A stretch of DNA of 32,850 nucleotides. It comes from Bacillota bacterium (lineage in GTDB: Bacteria > Bacillota > Clostridia > Christensenellales > CAG-138). The translations under genes and the position numbers were made by a program. Shown one piece after another: positions 13,769-22,246 of this stretch. Every line of letters begins with the position of its first letter. Position 1 is the stretch's first letter. The notes below the pieces were generated by a model. The model had not been told where the DNA came from, did not search any database, and worked only from the letters and a program-made list of their open reading frames with translations. The DNA lies in NCBI GenBank assembly GCA_023435025.1, contig JAEYSE010000015.1, positions 1-32,850 on the forward strand, given 5' to 3'.

Positions 13769-13958
13769 AGGTCCTCCCTCTGGTTGCGGCAGCGCCGGGG
13801 CGCTTCATTGCATAAATGTACAATGTCTGTATTAGTATACTATATGATACGTCGGCCGCAAAGCGGTTTTCCATGCATCCCATATGTATAGTATACCCAT
13901 TCGCAAGAGTAAGCCGCAGGCAAAGCCTGCGGCCCGATCAATTTCCGTCAGGGTCTAC
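13769..13958 (-). other. Intergenic region between amino-acid binding protein and permease genes: hairpin and inverted repeats
   Basis: It holds a 9-bp hairpin GCCGCAGGC/GCCTGCGGC (13913-13921 and 13925-13933) 25 bases after the binding-protein stop, without a U-tract. A widely spaced 10-bp inverted repeat GTATACTATA/TATAGTATAC (13835-13844 and 13887-13896) and a short AGCGCC/GGCGCT hairpin (13791-13804) precede the permease gene. A weak internal promoter (TTGCGG, 16 bases, TATACT at 13834-13839) is possible. Confidence 0.55.
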
Positions 13959-14747
13959 TCAAGACCCGGAAGCAACCTTGTGCTCCTCGATGAGCTTGGC
14001 GATCGTGCCGTCATCGAGCATCTTCTGCACAACCTTGTCAACAACCGCTTTCAGATCAGCCGCATCCTTTTTGAGCGCGATGGCGTACTGCTCCTCGGTG
14101 AGGGGTTCTTCGAGAGTGACGAGCCCCTGATTGGCTTCCGCAATCTGCTTGGCGGGCATATCATCGATGACCACGGCGTCAATTTTGCCGTTTGCAAGCT
14201 CAACGCCCGCATCAGGGCCAGTCTTGTAGCGCAGAACATTGCCCGCGCCCACTTCATCCGTCACATAGATATCGCCGGTGGTGCCCATCTGTACGCCGAT
14301 ATTCTTACCCGCAAGATCCGCGGCGGACTTGATAGCGCTGCCCTCAGGCACGATGATGACCTGCGCGGCGTCCACGTAGTTGATGGAGAAATCCACGCTC
14401 TGTCTGCGCTCGTCATCTGCGGTGATGCCAGCCACGCCAAGGTCGCCCTTGCCGCTCTGCACAGCCGGAATGATGCCGTCAAAATCCATATCCACAACTT
14501 CAAGTGCCACGCCGATTTCATCCGCAATGGCCTTGGCGATGTCCATATCCACGCCCACAACCTCGTTGTTTGCGCCCAGGTATTCAAAAGGAGCGAAACC
14601 GGAGCTGGTGAGTATGACGAGCTTGCCCGCCTTTTTGATTTTATCAATATTGGGAGTTTCCGACGCGGCAGGCGCGCACGCCGAAAGTGCGAATGCGCCA
14701 AGCAATATAGCCAGCATCAGGGCGATCGCTTTATTAACCTTCTTCAT
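13959..14747 (-). CDS. Amino-acid-binding lipoprotein of the ABC importer
   Basis: 262 residues, type II binding-protein fold (SBP family 3). The lipobox ends at Cys24 (ALSAC). The mature part shows IKKAGKLVILTSSGFAPFEY, GVDMDIAKAIADEIG, GDLGVAGITADDERRQSVDF (Arg in this segment normally grips the amino-acid carboxylate) and a late DAVVIDDMPAKQIAE hinge segment. It captures a polar or basic amino acid outside the membrane. Ligand class cannot be fixed, but the ADDERRQ form with Asp-Phe-Ser following is common in general polar amino-acid receptors. ATG 14747 follows AAAGGAAG. It is the first gene of the operon, with a clear promoter at 14782-14809. Confidence 0.92.
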   Translation of the reverse strand: MKKVNKAIALMLAILLGAFALSACAPAASETPNIDKIKKAGKLVILTSSGFAPFEYLGANNEVVGVDMDIAKAIADEIGVALEVVDMDFDGIIPAVQSGKGDLGVAGITADDERRQSVDFSINYVDAAQVIIVPEGSAIKSAADLAGKNIGVQMGTTGDIYVTDEVGAGNVLRYKTGPDAGVELANGKIDAVVIDDMPAKQIAEANQGLVTLEEPLTEEQYAIALKKDAADLKAVVDKVVQKMLDDGTIAKLIEEHKVASGS

Positions 14748-14781
14748 TATTTTTACTTCCTTTCAAAATCTTCTTTGTATA

Positions 14782-14809
14782 ATTATACTATCAATTTATT
14801 ATAAATCAA
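14782..14809 (-). promoter_or_regulatory. Promoter of the amino-acid transporter operon
   Basis: Minus-strand TTGATT (14804-14809), 16 bases, perfect TATAAT (14782-14787). An AATAATTCGTATT box lies about 14 bases upstream of the -35. Confidence 0.65.
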
Positions 14810-14822
14810 CCCCAATTTGCAA

Positions 14823-14835
14823 AATAATTCGTATT
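14823..14835. promoter_or_regulatory. AATAATTCGTATT box upstream of the amino-acid transporter promoter
   Basis: An exact 13-base match to the box overlapping the -10 of the nucleoside transporter promoter (22320-22332). A TATTCG/CGAATA inverted repeat also lies at about 14868-14885. The protein that might bind is unknown. Confidence 0.4.
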
Positions 14836-14885
14836 TTTATAAATTTGGGGCCGTTCATTGCATATATATTCGAAATCCACGAATA

Positions 14886-14919
14886 AAGAACCTCCCCGAA
14901 TTCAATCGAGGAGGTTCTT
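14886..14919 (-). terminator. Intrinsic terminator after serA
   Basis: AAGAACCTCC/GGAGGTTCTT (14886-14895 and 14910-14919) forms a 10-bp stem with a 14-base loop, followed on the minus strand by TTTATTC. It closes the serC-serA unit. Confidence 0.75.
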
Positions 14920-14976
14920 GCGGAGAAATTTCGGGCAGGTTCAGGCTGCTTGACCCACCCGTATAGGAAATTTCAA

Positions 14977-15891
14977 TTAAATGCGAAATACGCGGCGGAT
15001 GTGAGCCACAATCTCCTCGCCAATGCGCCGCTGGGCTTCCACTGTAGAGCCGCCCACATGCGGGGTCATGCTGACCTTGGGATGGGTAAGAAGGCGCTCG
15101 TCCTTGCAGGGCTCCTCTACATATACGTCCGCGCCATAGCCGCGCAGTTTGCCGGAATCGAGCGCGTCAAGTACAGCCTCGGTATCCACCATGTTGCCAC
15201 GGCCGGTGTTGATGAGGATTGCTCCGTCCTTCATCAGCGCGATCTTTTCCGCGGAAAGAATCGGCGGGCTGCCCTTGGGGCCGGGCGTATGCAGGGACAC
15301 ATAATCAGATTTTGCGAGCAACTCGTCCAGCTCATAACGTACATACGGATCATATTCGGGCTGGTGGCCGGAGCGGTTGGTATATATGACGTTCATGCCG
15401 AGAGCGGCAGCGCGCTTTCCGGTTTCACGCGCGATACGGCCAATGCCGATAAGGCCCAGTGTCTTTCCCGCGATCTCCGTGCCCTTGTACGCCTTCTTTT
15501 CCCATATGCCCTGGCGCATGGTCACGTTCGCTATGCCAATGAAGCGCGCCAGCGAGAACATGTGGCCGATCGCCAGCTCTGCAACCGACGCAGAGGATGC
15601 TTCCGGTGTGTTGCAGACTTCTATTCCGTTGTCCCTCGCGTATGCGACGTCAATGTTATCCACGCCCACACCGCCGCGGATAATGAGTTTAAGCCTGCCC
15701 GTTTGGCGCGCCGCGTCGATAATGGGTTCGCGCACCTTGGTTGCAGAACGCACTACCAGTACGTCGTAACCTTTGACCTGTTCCATGAGCGCTTCGGGCT
15801 CATAAAACTGTTCTACCACTTCGCATCCGAGCTCCTGCAGGGCTTTTACGGCATTCTTCTCCATGCCGTCGCTTGCCAAAACACGCAGCAT
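14977..15891 (-). CDS. serA: D-3-phosphoglycerate dehydrogenase, short form without regulatory domain
   Basis: 304 residues. It oxidises 3-phosphoglycerate to 3-phosphohydroxypyruvate with NAD, the first step of serine synthesis. The NAD fold is at about 140-190 (GLIGIGRIARETG). Catalytic residues of the D-hydroxyacid dehydrogenase family are visible: Arg231 (NTGRGNMVD), Glu259 or Glu260 (DVYVEEP) and His278 (MTPHVGGST). The protein ends soon after the catalytic domain, without the ACT domain used for serine feedback in longer SerA forms. Feedback control may thus be absent or act elsewhere. ATG 15891 has AAGGAG ahead. It follows serC after 105 bases containing a hairpin. Confidence 0.9.
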   Translation of the reverse strand: MLRVLASDGMEKNAVKALQELGCEVVEQFYEPEALMEQVKGYDVLVVRSATKVREPIIDAARQTGRLKLIIRGGVGVDNIDVAYARDNGIEVCNTPEASSASVAELAIGHMFSLARFIGIANVTMRQGIWEKKAYKGTEIAGKTLGLIGIGRIARETGKRAAALGMNVIYTNRSGHQPEYDPYVRYELDELLAKSDYVSLHTPGPKGSPPILSAEKIALMKDGAILINTGRGNMVDTEAVLDALDSGKLRGYGADVYVEEPCKDERLLTHPKVSMTPHVGGSTVEAQRRIGEEIVAHIRRVFRI

Positions 15892-15957
15892 AATCGTTTC
15901 TCCTTTTTATTTTGCATGCTACACCATACAACGCCATTGTTGGATGGTGAAAAGATA

Positions 15958-15984
15958 GGCGGTGGAAGCGGAGCTTCCACCGCC
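15958..15984 (-). terminator. Hairpin (possible partial terminator) between serC and serA
   Basis: GGCGGTGGAAGC/GCTTCCACCGCC (15958-15969 and 15973-15984) forms a 12-bp stem with a three-base loop. On the minus strand it is followed by TATCTTTTC, a weak U-run. It may trim transcription so that less serA than serC is made. Confidence 0.55.
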
Positions 15985-15996
15985 CGAAAGACGTTC

Positions 15997-17076
15997 TTAT
16001 TTTTCGAAATCCTTGAGGAAGGAAACAAGCTTCTCTAAGCCTTCGATGGGCATGGCGTTATAGATTGACGCGCGCATGCCGCCAACGACGCGGTGGCCCT
16101 TCAAATTGACAAAGCCGGCCTTTGCGGCTGCCTTGACGAACGCATCGTTCACTTCGTCGCTTTCCGCGCGGAACGTGACGTTCATCATGGAGCGGCTTTC
16201 CTTTGAAACGGGGTTCTTGAATACCTTGCTCTGGTCGAGGTAGTCGTAAAGTATCGCGGCCTTCTTCTGGTTGTGCGCCTGCATGGCGGTGAGGCCGCCC
16301 ATGTTCTTGATCCACTCGAGCACCAGCTTGCACACATAGATCGGATAGCACGGCGGGGTGTTGTACATGCTGTCGTTCTCAGCCATGATCTTGTAATTGC
16401 ACATGGTGGGCACGAACGCAGGGAGGTCGCTGCGCAGCAGGTCCTCGCGGACGATGACGATTGTGAGGCCCGCGGGCGCGACGTTTTTCTGTGCGCCTGC
16501 GTAAATGAGGCCGAACTTTGATACGTCCACAGGCTCGGAGAGTATGCAGCTGGACATATCCGCAACCAGGGGGACATTTCCGGTATCAGGAATGTAATTC
16601 CACTTGGTGCCGAATATGGTGTTGTTGTAGCAGATATGCACATAGTCCGCTTCGGGATCAAGCTTTAACTCTTCCTGCTGCGGGATACGGCTGAAGTTTT
16701 CCTTTTTGGTGGTGGCTGCAAGGTTGATGGTTCCATACTTTTGGGCTTCCTCATACGCCTTGCCCGCGAACTGGCCGGTGACGATATAATCCGCCTTGCC
16801 GGTCTTAAGTAGATTCATGGGCACCATGGCGAATTGCAGTGTAGCGCCGCCCTGCAGGAACAGCACCTTGTAGTTTGCGGGAATCCCCATGACTTCACGC
16901 AGAAGGGCTTCCGCCGAGCCGATGATCTCCTCGTATACCTTGGAGCGGTGGCTCATTTCCATCACGCTCATGCCGGAGCCATGGTAGTTGAGCATTTCAT
17001 CCCTTGCGATCTCCAGCACAGACTGCGGGAGCATGGAAGGGCCTGCCGAGAAGTTAAAGATACGGTCGTACGACAT
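15997..17076 (-). CDS. serC: Phosphoserine aminotransferase
   Basis: 359 residues, PLP-dependent, cytoplasmic. It converts 3-phosphohydroxypyruvate and glutamate to phosphoserine and 2-oxoglutarate, the step after SerA, and also serves pyridoxal phosphate synthesis in some bacteria. The start RIFNFSAGPSMLP, the LFLQGGATLQFAMVP segment (about 72-86) and the PLP lysine Lys197 (YAGAQKNVAPAG) are diagnostic. ATG 17076 is preferred over an in-frame GTG at 17085, since AAGGAG ends eight bases before the ATG and overlaps the GTG. It precedes serA on the same strand. The 90-base gap from the upstream permease gene shows no strong promoter, so read-through from the transporter operon is possible. Confidence 0.96.
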   Translation of the reverse strand: MSYDRIFNFSAGPSMLPQSVLEIARDEMLNYHGSGMSVMEMSHRSKVYEEIIGSAEALLREVMGIPANYKVLFLQGGATLQFAMVPMNLLKTGKADYIVTGQFAGKAYEEAQKYGTINLAATTKKENFSRIPQQEELKLDPEADYVHICYNNTIFGTKWNYIPDTGNVPLVADMSSCILSEPVDVSKFGLIYAGAQKNVAPAGLTIVIVREDLLRSDLPAFVPTMCNYKIMAENDSMYNTPPCYPIYVCKLVLEWIKNMGGLTAMQAHNQKKAAILYDYLDQSKVFKNPVSKESRSMMNVTFRAESDEVNDAFVKAAAKAGFVNLKGHRVVGGMRASIYNAMPIEGLEKLVSFLKDFEK

Positions 17077-17166
17077 AATACTCACTCCTTTGTGATATTT
17101 ATTGCCAAGATATTTTCCGAAGCTCCTCCAATTAAAGAGGGCACAGCTATCATATTGGGATAGTGT

Positions 17167-18144
17167 TTACCGTTCCTCGCGGAAGTAGTTGTTGCCGCAG
17201 GACTTGGGCTGTGCGTGTTCGCGGCTTTCCCGTATGCTGGTAAGTATCAATACAAGAACAGTCGCCACAAACGGCAGCATATCGTAGATCTGCATGGGGA
17301 TGCCAAGATCCACGTACATGCGCATGATGGAAAGGCCGCCAAAGAGCAGCGCGCCCAACAGGCCCCTGAGCGGACTCCATGCCGCGAATATGACCAGCGC
17401 AACCGCGATCCAGCCCTGACCGTTGATGCTGTTGTGCACCCAGACACCTTTGCAGGTGACCATGGTGACATACATGCCGCCCAAGCCGCAGATGCCGCCG
17501 CCGATGCAGGTGGCCAGGTACTTATAGCGTGCCACGTTGAGGCCAGCCGCATCCGCAGTGGCCGGACTTTCTCCGACGGCCCTCAGGTTAAGACCTGTGC
17601 GGGTACGCCCTAAAAACCAGGCGAGTATGATCGCAATGACGATGCCCAGATACACCACGAAGTTGTATCCAAAGAGCAGTTTGCCGATATACGGGATATC
17701 AGAAAGCCCGGGGATGTTGATATTGCCGAACGCCGCTTTCGTTATATCCGATACCGCCGCATAGCCGCCCGCCTTTAATGCCATGTGCTCACCAAAGAAA
17801 TTGGCAAAGCCCGTGCCGAATATGGTAAGTGTAAGACCGGTAACGTTTTGGTTCGCACGCAGCGTAACAGTCAAAAAACTGTAAATGAGCGCGCCGAACG
17901 CGCCACAGAGGAACGCGCCCAATATCGCAAGCAACGCTGAGACAAAGCCGTTTGCCGCGGCGCCCGCTGCCGCCTCGTAATAGAACGATGACGCCAGGCC
18001 CGCGATGCCGCCCATGAACATCATGCCTTCCACGCCCAGGTTGAGGTTGCCGGATTTCTCCGTCAATATCTCGCCCATCGTGCCAAGGAGCAGCGGTGTG
18101 CCCGCCAATACGGCGGCATTGATGAGGTTGATTAAAAGATCCAT
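17167..18144 (-). CDS. BMP-type (nucleoside) ABC transporter permease, second
   Basis: 325 residues, RbsC-like fold of the YufQ/NupC group. It opens MDLLINLINAAVLAGTPLLL and carries the GEILTEKSGNLNLGVEGMM motif near residues 25-43, diagnostic for this subfamily. About eight hydrophobic segments are present, and the SPLRGLLGALLFGG loop is near residue 260. It forms a channel with the preceding permease. Its ATG overlaps the upstream stop (TGATG), and AAGGAG lies eight bases before it. The C-terminal tail after the last segment is charged. Confidence 0.92.
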   Translation of the reverse strand: MDLLINLINAAVLAGTPLLLGTMGEILTEKSGNLNLGVEGMMFMGGIAGLASSFYYEAAAGAAANGFVSALLAILGAFLCGAFGALIYSFLTVTLRANQNVTGLTLTIFGTGFANFFGEHMALKAGGYAAVSDITKAAFGNINIPGLSDIPYIGKLLFGYNFVVYLGIVIAIILAWFLGRTRTGLNLRAVGESPATADAAGLNVARYKYLATCIGGGICGLGGMYVTMVTCKGVWVHNSINGQGWIAVALVIFAAWSPLRGLLGALLFGGLSIMRMYVDLGIPMQIYDMLPFVATVLVLILTSIRESREHAQPKSCGNNYFREER

Positions 18145-19244
18145 CAGTTGCGCTCCTTTCTGCCGCGGAATATGAGCCTGTAGTTGATAAAGAACTCACA
18201 CCCGAGCATGAAGAAGAGGATTATGCCCGTAAGCACCTCTGCCGCGGATGCGGGGATTTTAAACGTGGTCTGAATTTTGTTCGCGCCCTTTTCAAGTACC
18301 GCGATGGCAACCGCCACAAACACCATGACATACGGATTAAGTTTACTTAACCACGCGACAGTGATGGCCGTAAAGCCGACGCCGCCCGCGGTGGTATCCG
18401 TAATGGTATAGTCCGCGCCCGAGCACTGGACGAAGCCGACTAAGCCCGCCAAAGCGCCGGAAAGGAACATGGTGCGGGTGATAACACGGCTGACGCTCAT
18501 ACCGGCGTATTTTGCGGTATTGGTACTTTCGCCCACGACGGCAATTTCATACCCCTGCTTGGTGCGCGTCATATAGATGCCCACGATCACTACCAATACC
18601 AGCGCGATGATCCAGCCAATATGAACACCAAATACCTTGGGTAGCTTGGCGATATCCGAGAACATGGCAATCTTGGGGAAACCGCGTAAAGCGGGGTCCT
18701 TCCAAGGTCCATTCTGCAGATACGATAGGAACGCCAGCGCAATGTAGTTGAGCATGAGGGTAAAGAGCGTTTCGTTGGTATTCCACTTCGCCTTAAAGAA
18801 CGCGGGGATGAGGCCCCAGAGGCCACCTGCCAGCACCGCCACCACCGCCATAACCAACAGCAGCGGCAAGCGCGCCATGTTTTCATACTGGAAGAGCGCA
18901 AAATAACTGGCCGCCATTGCGCCAACCAATATTTGACCTTCCGCGCCGATGTTCCAGAAGCGCATCTTGAACGCAAGTGAAATCGCAAGGGCCGTGATCA
19001 ACAGCGGAATGGCGATACGGATTGTTTCAAGAAGCGCGGTTTGTGTGCCTACGCTGCCTAATATCATATCCTGATATACCGCGAGGGGATTATGCCCCAG
19101 CGCCAGTATGATGAGCGCGCCGGTGAAGAGCGCCCCTAATACGGCGATGACGCGGATGAGTATGGCTTTTTTTTGCGGGATCGCATCCCGCTTGACCATG
19201 CGCACGAATGGTTCGTTGGAGACAGCTTTCTTCGCTTTGCTCAT
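18144..19244 (-). CDS. BMP-type (nucleoside) ABC transporter permease, first
   Basis: 366 residues, YufP/NupB group. A long basic N-terminus precedes the first membrane segment (AILIRVIAVLGALFTGALII). The LAISLAFKMRFWNIGAEGQI motif at about 92-111 (F-N-I-G-x-E-G-Q) is diagnostic for the subfamily, as is the SRVITRTMFLSGALAGLVGF segment. The start ATG 19244 follows the ATPase stop with no gap (TAAATG). Known relatives import purine or pyrimidine nucleosides. Confidence 0.92.
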   Translation of the reverse strand: MSKAKKAVSNEPFVRMVKRDAIPQKKAILIRVIAVLGALFTGALIILALGHNPLAVYQDMILGSVGTQTALLETIRIAIPLLITALAISLAFKMRFWNIGAEGQILVGAMAASYFALFQYENMARLPLLLVMAVVAVLAGGLWGLIPAFFKAKWNTNETLFTLMLNYIALAFLSYLQNGPWKDPALRGFPKIAMFSDIAKLPKVFGVHIGWIIALVLVVIVGIYMTRTKQGYEIAVVGESTNTAKYAGMSVSRVITRTMFLSGALAGLVGFVQCSGADYTITDTTAGGVGFTAITVAWLSKLNPYVMVFVAVAIAVLEKGANKIQTTFKIPASAAEVLTGIILFFMLGCEFFINYRLIFRGRKERN

Positions 19245-20807
19245 TTACGCCATACCTTCCCCGAAGCCGTGCTCCGCTTTTTCTTCGTCCACGTGTACCA
19301 TCATCAAGCCGACTTCTTCCTTTGTGGTATTGGCTGCGTCCACAACGCCGCTTACTTTTCCGCCGCACAATACCAGCACGCGGTCACACAGCTCCAGAAG
19401 CACGTCAAGGTCCTCTCCGATAAAGAGCACGGCGACGCCCATTTTCTTTTGTTCATTTAACAGATCATAGATTCTATAGGAAGAATTGATGTCAAGCCCG
19501 CGCACCGGATAAGCGACGACGAGTACCGAAGGGCCGGAAGCAATCTCGCGACCTAAGAGCACCTTCTGTACGTTGCCGCCGGAAAGGCGTCTGACCGGCG
19601 TAGCAGTGCCCGGGGTGACGATTTCGAGCCGCTGAATCAGATCTTCCGCCAGCTTTTTAGGCGCTTTGCGGTCCACAAACGGGCCTTTGTTGCTTTTGTA
19701 GCTTTTGAGCATGACGTTATCGACCATGTCCATAGAGGCGACAAGCCCCATGCCCAGACGATCCTCAGGCACAAACGCCATGGCGACACCGTGGCGGATG
19801 ATTTCGGTAGGACTTTTGCCTGCAAGGTTTTCACTTGCGCCGTCTTCCCCATAATAAAGAATCTCGCCTGACGCGATAGGATACAGCCCAGCGATCGCCT
19901 CGCAAAGCTCTTTCTGGCCGCTTCCCGCAATACCTGCCACGCCTAAGATTTCACCCGCCTTGAGCGTAAAGTGAACATTGTCAAGCGCCTTGACGCGGTC
20001 CGAATTGACGCAGGTAAGGCCTTTGACTTTCAGGCGAGCGGGCGTATGCTCCATCTTTTCACGGGATATCGCAAGGCTGACGCTGCGCCCCACCATCGCC
20101 TCAGTTAAGGACTGTACGTTGGCGTCCTTGGTTTCCACCGTATCGATGCAGCATCCTTTTCTTAATATGGATACGCGGTCGGATATGGCGAGCACTTCGT
20201 TGAGTTTATGGGTGATGATAATGATGGCTTTATTGTCCGCCTTCATGTTGCGCAATATCGCAAAGAGTTTCTCTGTTTCCTGCGGTGTGAGGACGGCGGT
20301 AGGTTCATCGAGTATCAGCGTATTCGCACCGCGGTAGAGCACCTTTATAATCTCTACCGTCTGCTTTTCGCTCACGGACATATTGTAGATTTTCTTGTTG
20401 GGATCGAGTTCAAATCCATACCGGCTGCTGATCTCCCGGATTTCGTTAGCCAGCGCCTTACGGTTGATGTGCACGCCGCCCGGCAAGCCCAATACAACGT
20501 TTTCCGCTGCGGTCAATACGTCCACAAGCTTGAAGTGCTGGTGGATCATGCCTATTCCCAAATCAAACGCGTCCTTGGGAGAGCGGATAACAACTTCCTT
20601 GCCGTCAACATAGATTTCGCCGCTGTCCGGAAAATAAATGCCGGAGAGCATGTTCATCAAGGTCGTCTTGCCCGAGCCGTTCTCGCCTAAAAGCGCCAGA
20701 ATCTCGCCGCATTTGACATCGAGACAGACCTTGTCGTTCGCGCATACCGAGCCGAACGTTTTTGTGACATTACGGATACAGATGGCATTTGCAGCCGATT
20801 GTGTCAA
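19245..20807 (-). CDS. BMP-type (nucleoside) ABC transporter ATP-binding protein, two fused ATPase domains
   Basis: 520 residues, YufO/NupA group. Domain 1: Walker A GENGSGKT (41-48), signature-like MSVSEKQ (about 143-149), Walker B TLILDEPTAVL with D167-E168. Domain 2: Walker A-like AGIAGSGQ (281-288), signature LSGGNVQK (408-415), Walker B reading VLVVAYPVRGLD, with Ala432-Tyr433 instead of Asp-Glu. The loss at site 2 is common in this family (often A-A-Q-P-T). The start is TTG 20807, with AAAGGGGG eight bases ahead; no ATG or GTG fits better. It is separated from the binding-protein gene by about 200 bases with a terminator-like hairpin. Confidence 0.92.
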   Translation of the reverse strand: MTQSAANAICIRNVTKTFGSVCANDKVCLDVKCGEILALLGENGSGKTTLMNMLSGIYFPDSGEIYVDGKEVVIRSPKDAFDLGIGMIHQHFKLVDVLTAAENVVLGLPGGVHINRKALANEIREISSRYGFELDPNKKIYNMSVSEKQTVEIIKVLYRGANTLILDEPTAVLTPQETEKLFAILRNMKADNKAIIIITHKLNEVLAISDRVSILRKGCCIDTVETKDANVQSLTEAMVGRSVSLAISREKMEHTPARLKVKGLTCVNSDRVKALDNVHFTLKAGEILGVAGIAGSGQKELCEAIAGLYPIASGEILYYGEDGASENLAGKSPTEIIRHGVAMAFVPEDRLGMGLVASMDMVDNVMLKSYKSNKGPFVDRKAPKKLAEDLIQRLEIVTPGTATPVRRLSGGNVQKVLLGREIASGPSVLVVAYPVRGLDINSSYRIYDLLNEQKKMGVAVLFIGEDLDVLLELCDRVLVLCGGKVSGVVDAANTTKEEVGLMMVHVDEEKAEHGFGEGMA

Positions 20808-20965
20808 GAAGAAGTCCCCCTTTCATAACATAGCGGATGGAACAGCAAAACAATCGAACCCCACGCCGGTTGCTTTGCGTGCTGCATCCACCGGGGTACT
20901 CTTACTAGAATAGTTTAAGCGGTACGATCTATTACAAAAGCCGGAAAAGCTTACTTTTCGATTTG

Positions 20966-20999
20966 AAAAAGGGCGGGGCCGCAGGACGCGGCCCTGCCC
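20966..20999 (-). terminator. Terminator-like hairpin after the BMP binding-protein gene (probably partial)
   Basis: GGGCGGGGCCGC/GCGGCCCTGCCC (20971-20982 and 20988-20999), a 12-bp stem with one mismatch, is followed on the minus strand by TTTTT (20966-20970). It looks like a real intrinsic terminator although three genes of the same transporter lie downstream. No convincing promoter was found in 20808-20965, so read-through is likely and would leave the binding protein in excess. The rest of that gap holds nothing I can name. Confidence 0.75.
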
Positions 21000-21010
21000 G
21001 ATTTGATGAG

Positions 21011-22222
21011 TTAGCCGTTTACGTGGACGCCGGGGATGATGTAGTTCCAAGAGGGTGCGCTCTGCGGTTCGACGAATTCCTGGCCTTCCGCGAGGTCGAC
21101 GGTAACCTTGTTGCCGGAGAAGTCTACGCCTTCACCAGTCAGGGGGCCTACGAACACTTTGAGTTCGCCGGAAATGAGCTTGGCACGGGCGGCTTCGATG
21201 GCTTCCTTGGTGCCCGGAGCGATCACAGCATCATTGAGGGCGGAAATGTCAACCACGCCCTCCTTGAGGCCGCCGGAGAAGTCGGTCGGGATGGCGGCGC
21301 CGTCCACAACAGCCTGTATCGCCTTGGTGAGGTATACGCTCCAATCCCAAACGGCGGAGGTCAGAGAGGCCTTGGGCGCTGCCGCGATCATGTCGGAGTT
21401 GTAGCCAACCGCCCATACGCCGTTGGATTCAGCGGTGGTCTGGGTGGCAGTGGAGTCAGCATGCTGGCCAAGCACGTCGCAGCCCATGTCGATGAGCGCC
21501 TGTGCAACCTGGGCTTCCTTGGTGGGATCGTTCCAGGAGTTGGTGTACATGACTTCCATTGTGACGTTGGGGTTGACGCTCTTTGCGCCAAGGTAGAAGG
21601 CGGTGAAACCGCTGATGCACTCCGCGAAGGGCATAGCCGTCACATAGCCGAGCTTGTTAGACTGGGTCTTGAGGCCCGCAGCGATACCGGACAGGTAACG
21701 GGCTTCATAGATGGCGCCGAAATAGTTGTGCATGTTGGAAAGGCCGCTCGAAGCCGCCTGATAACCGGTGGCATGGCAGAACTGGATTTCGGGGTGTTCC
21801 TTCGCGGCCGCGAGCATGTAGGCTTCATGGCCGAAAGAGGTGGCGAATATGATGTTGCAACCCGCATCGATCAATTCGTTGATCGCGGCTTCGCAAGCGG
21901 AATCTTCAGGAATGTTGTACTTGGAGAGAACCTGCTCGGGCTTGAGGCCCAAGTTCGCGATCATCTTCTGAGTGCCTTTGTCATGGTTGTAGGTATAGCC
22001 GCCGTCGCTGGGATCGGAGACGTGGACAAAGCCTACCTTGATGTTTTCAAGCGTAAGGGCCGCGGGAGCTTCGGGAGCGGCTGGGGCTTCGGTTGCTGCT
22101 GCAGGGGCCTCAGTCGCTGCGGCGGGGGCTTCGGTCACAGCGGGCGCCTCGGCGGGCGCTGCGCATGCGGCAATACCAAACAGCATAGTCACAGCCATCA
22201 GGAGTGCGATCAGTTTTTTCAT
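21011..22222 (-). CDS. BMP-family basic membrane lipoprotein, nucleoside-type binding protein
   Basis: 403 residues. The lipoprotein signal ends at Cys20 (LFGIAAC), and a repeated Thr-Glu-Ala-Pro-Ala linker (about 25-55) follows. The mature domain has the BMP pattern: VGFVHVSDPSDGGYTYNHDKG, FATSFGHEAYMLAAAKEHP, FCHATGYQA, NYFGAIYEARYLSGIAAG, DVLGQHADS (aspartate in this segment often contacts the ribose) and VWDWSVYLTKAIQAV. Relatives such as PnrA and BmpD bind purine nucleosides. ATG 22222 has GAGGAGG eight bases ahead, inside a leader of about 100 bases. It is the first gene of the operon. Confidence 0.92.
   Translation of the reverse strand: MKKLIALLMAVTMLFGIAACAAPAEAPAVTEAPAAATEAPAAATEAPAAPEAPAALTLENIKVGFVHVSDPSDGGYTYNHDKGTQKMIANLGLKPEQVLSKYNIPEDSACEAAINELIDAGCNIIFATSFGHEAYMLAAAKEHPEIQFCHATGYQAASSGLSNMHNYFGAIYEARYLSGIAAGLKTQSNKLGYVTAMPFAECISGFTAFYLGAKSVNPNVTMEVMYTNSWNDPTKEAQVAQALIDMGCDVLGQHADSTATQTTAESNGVWAVGYNSDMIAAAPKASLTSAVWDWSVYLTKAIQAVVDGAAIPTDFSGGLKEGVVDISALNDAVIAPGTKEAIEAARAKLISGELKVFVGPLTGEGVDFSGNKVTVDLAEGQEFVEPQSAPSWNYIIPGVHVNG
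22058..22150 (-). repeat. Imperfect repeats encoding Thr-Glu-Ala-Pro-Ala-Ala linker
   Basis: Codons 25-55 of the BMP lipoprotein repeat E-A-P-A with variable Ala/Thr/Val insertions. They resemble the linker of the sugar-binding lipoprotein in protein sequence but use different unit lengths. Confidence 0.75.
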
Positions 22223-22246
22223 GCGGTTTTCCTCCTCTTTCTTCTT

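Noticed and set aside
14950..16038. Long open frame (362 codons) on the plus strand opposite serA
   Set aside because: It lies antisense to an intact serA with all catalytic residues. Its protein is rich in Arg, His and Ala with no family pattern, as expected for a mirror frame of a GC-rich gene.
17086..17166. Possible T-box or riboswitch before serC, and likewise before thrC
   Set aside because: The gap before serC is only about 90 bases. No T-box sequence (AGGGTGGNACCGCG) or other known aptamer core was found there or in 23619-23821.
20840..20880. GGTTCGAT on the minus strand, like a tRNA T-loop
   Set aside because: Flanking bases do not form a T-stem, acceptor stem or anticodon arm.
20808..20965. 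Separate promoter for the nucleoside ATPase gene
   Set aside because: Only weak -10-like motifs with wrong -35 spacing were seen, so read-through of the hairpin at 20971-20999 is the simpler reading.
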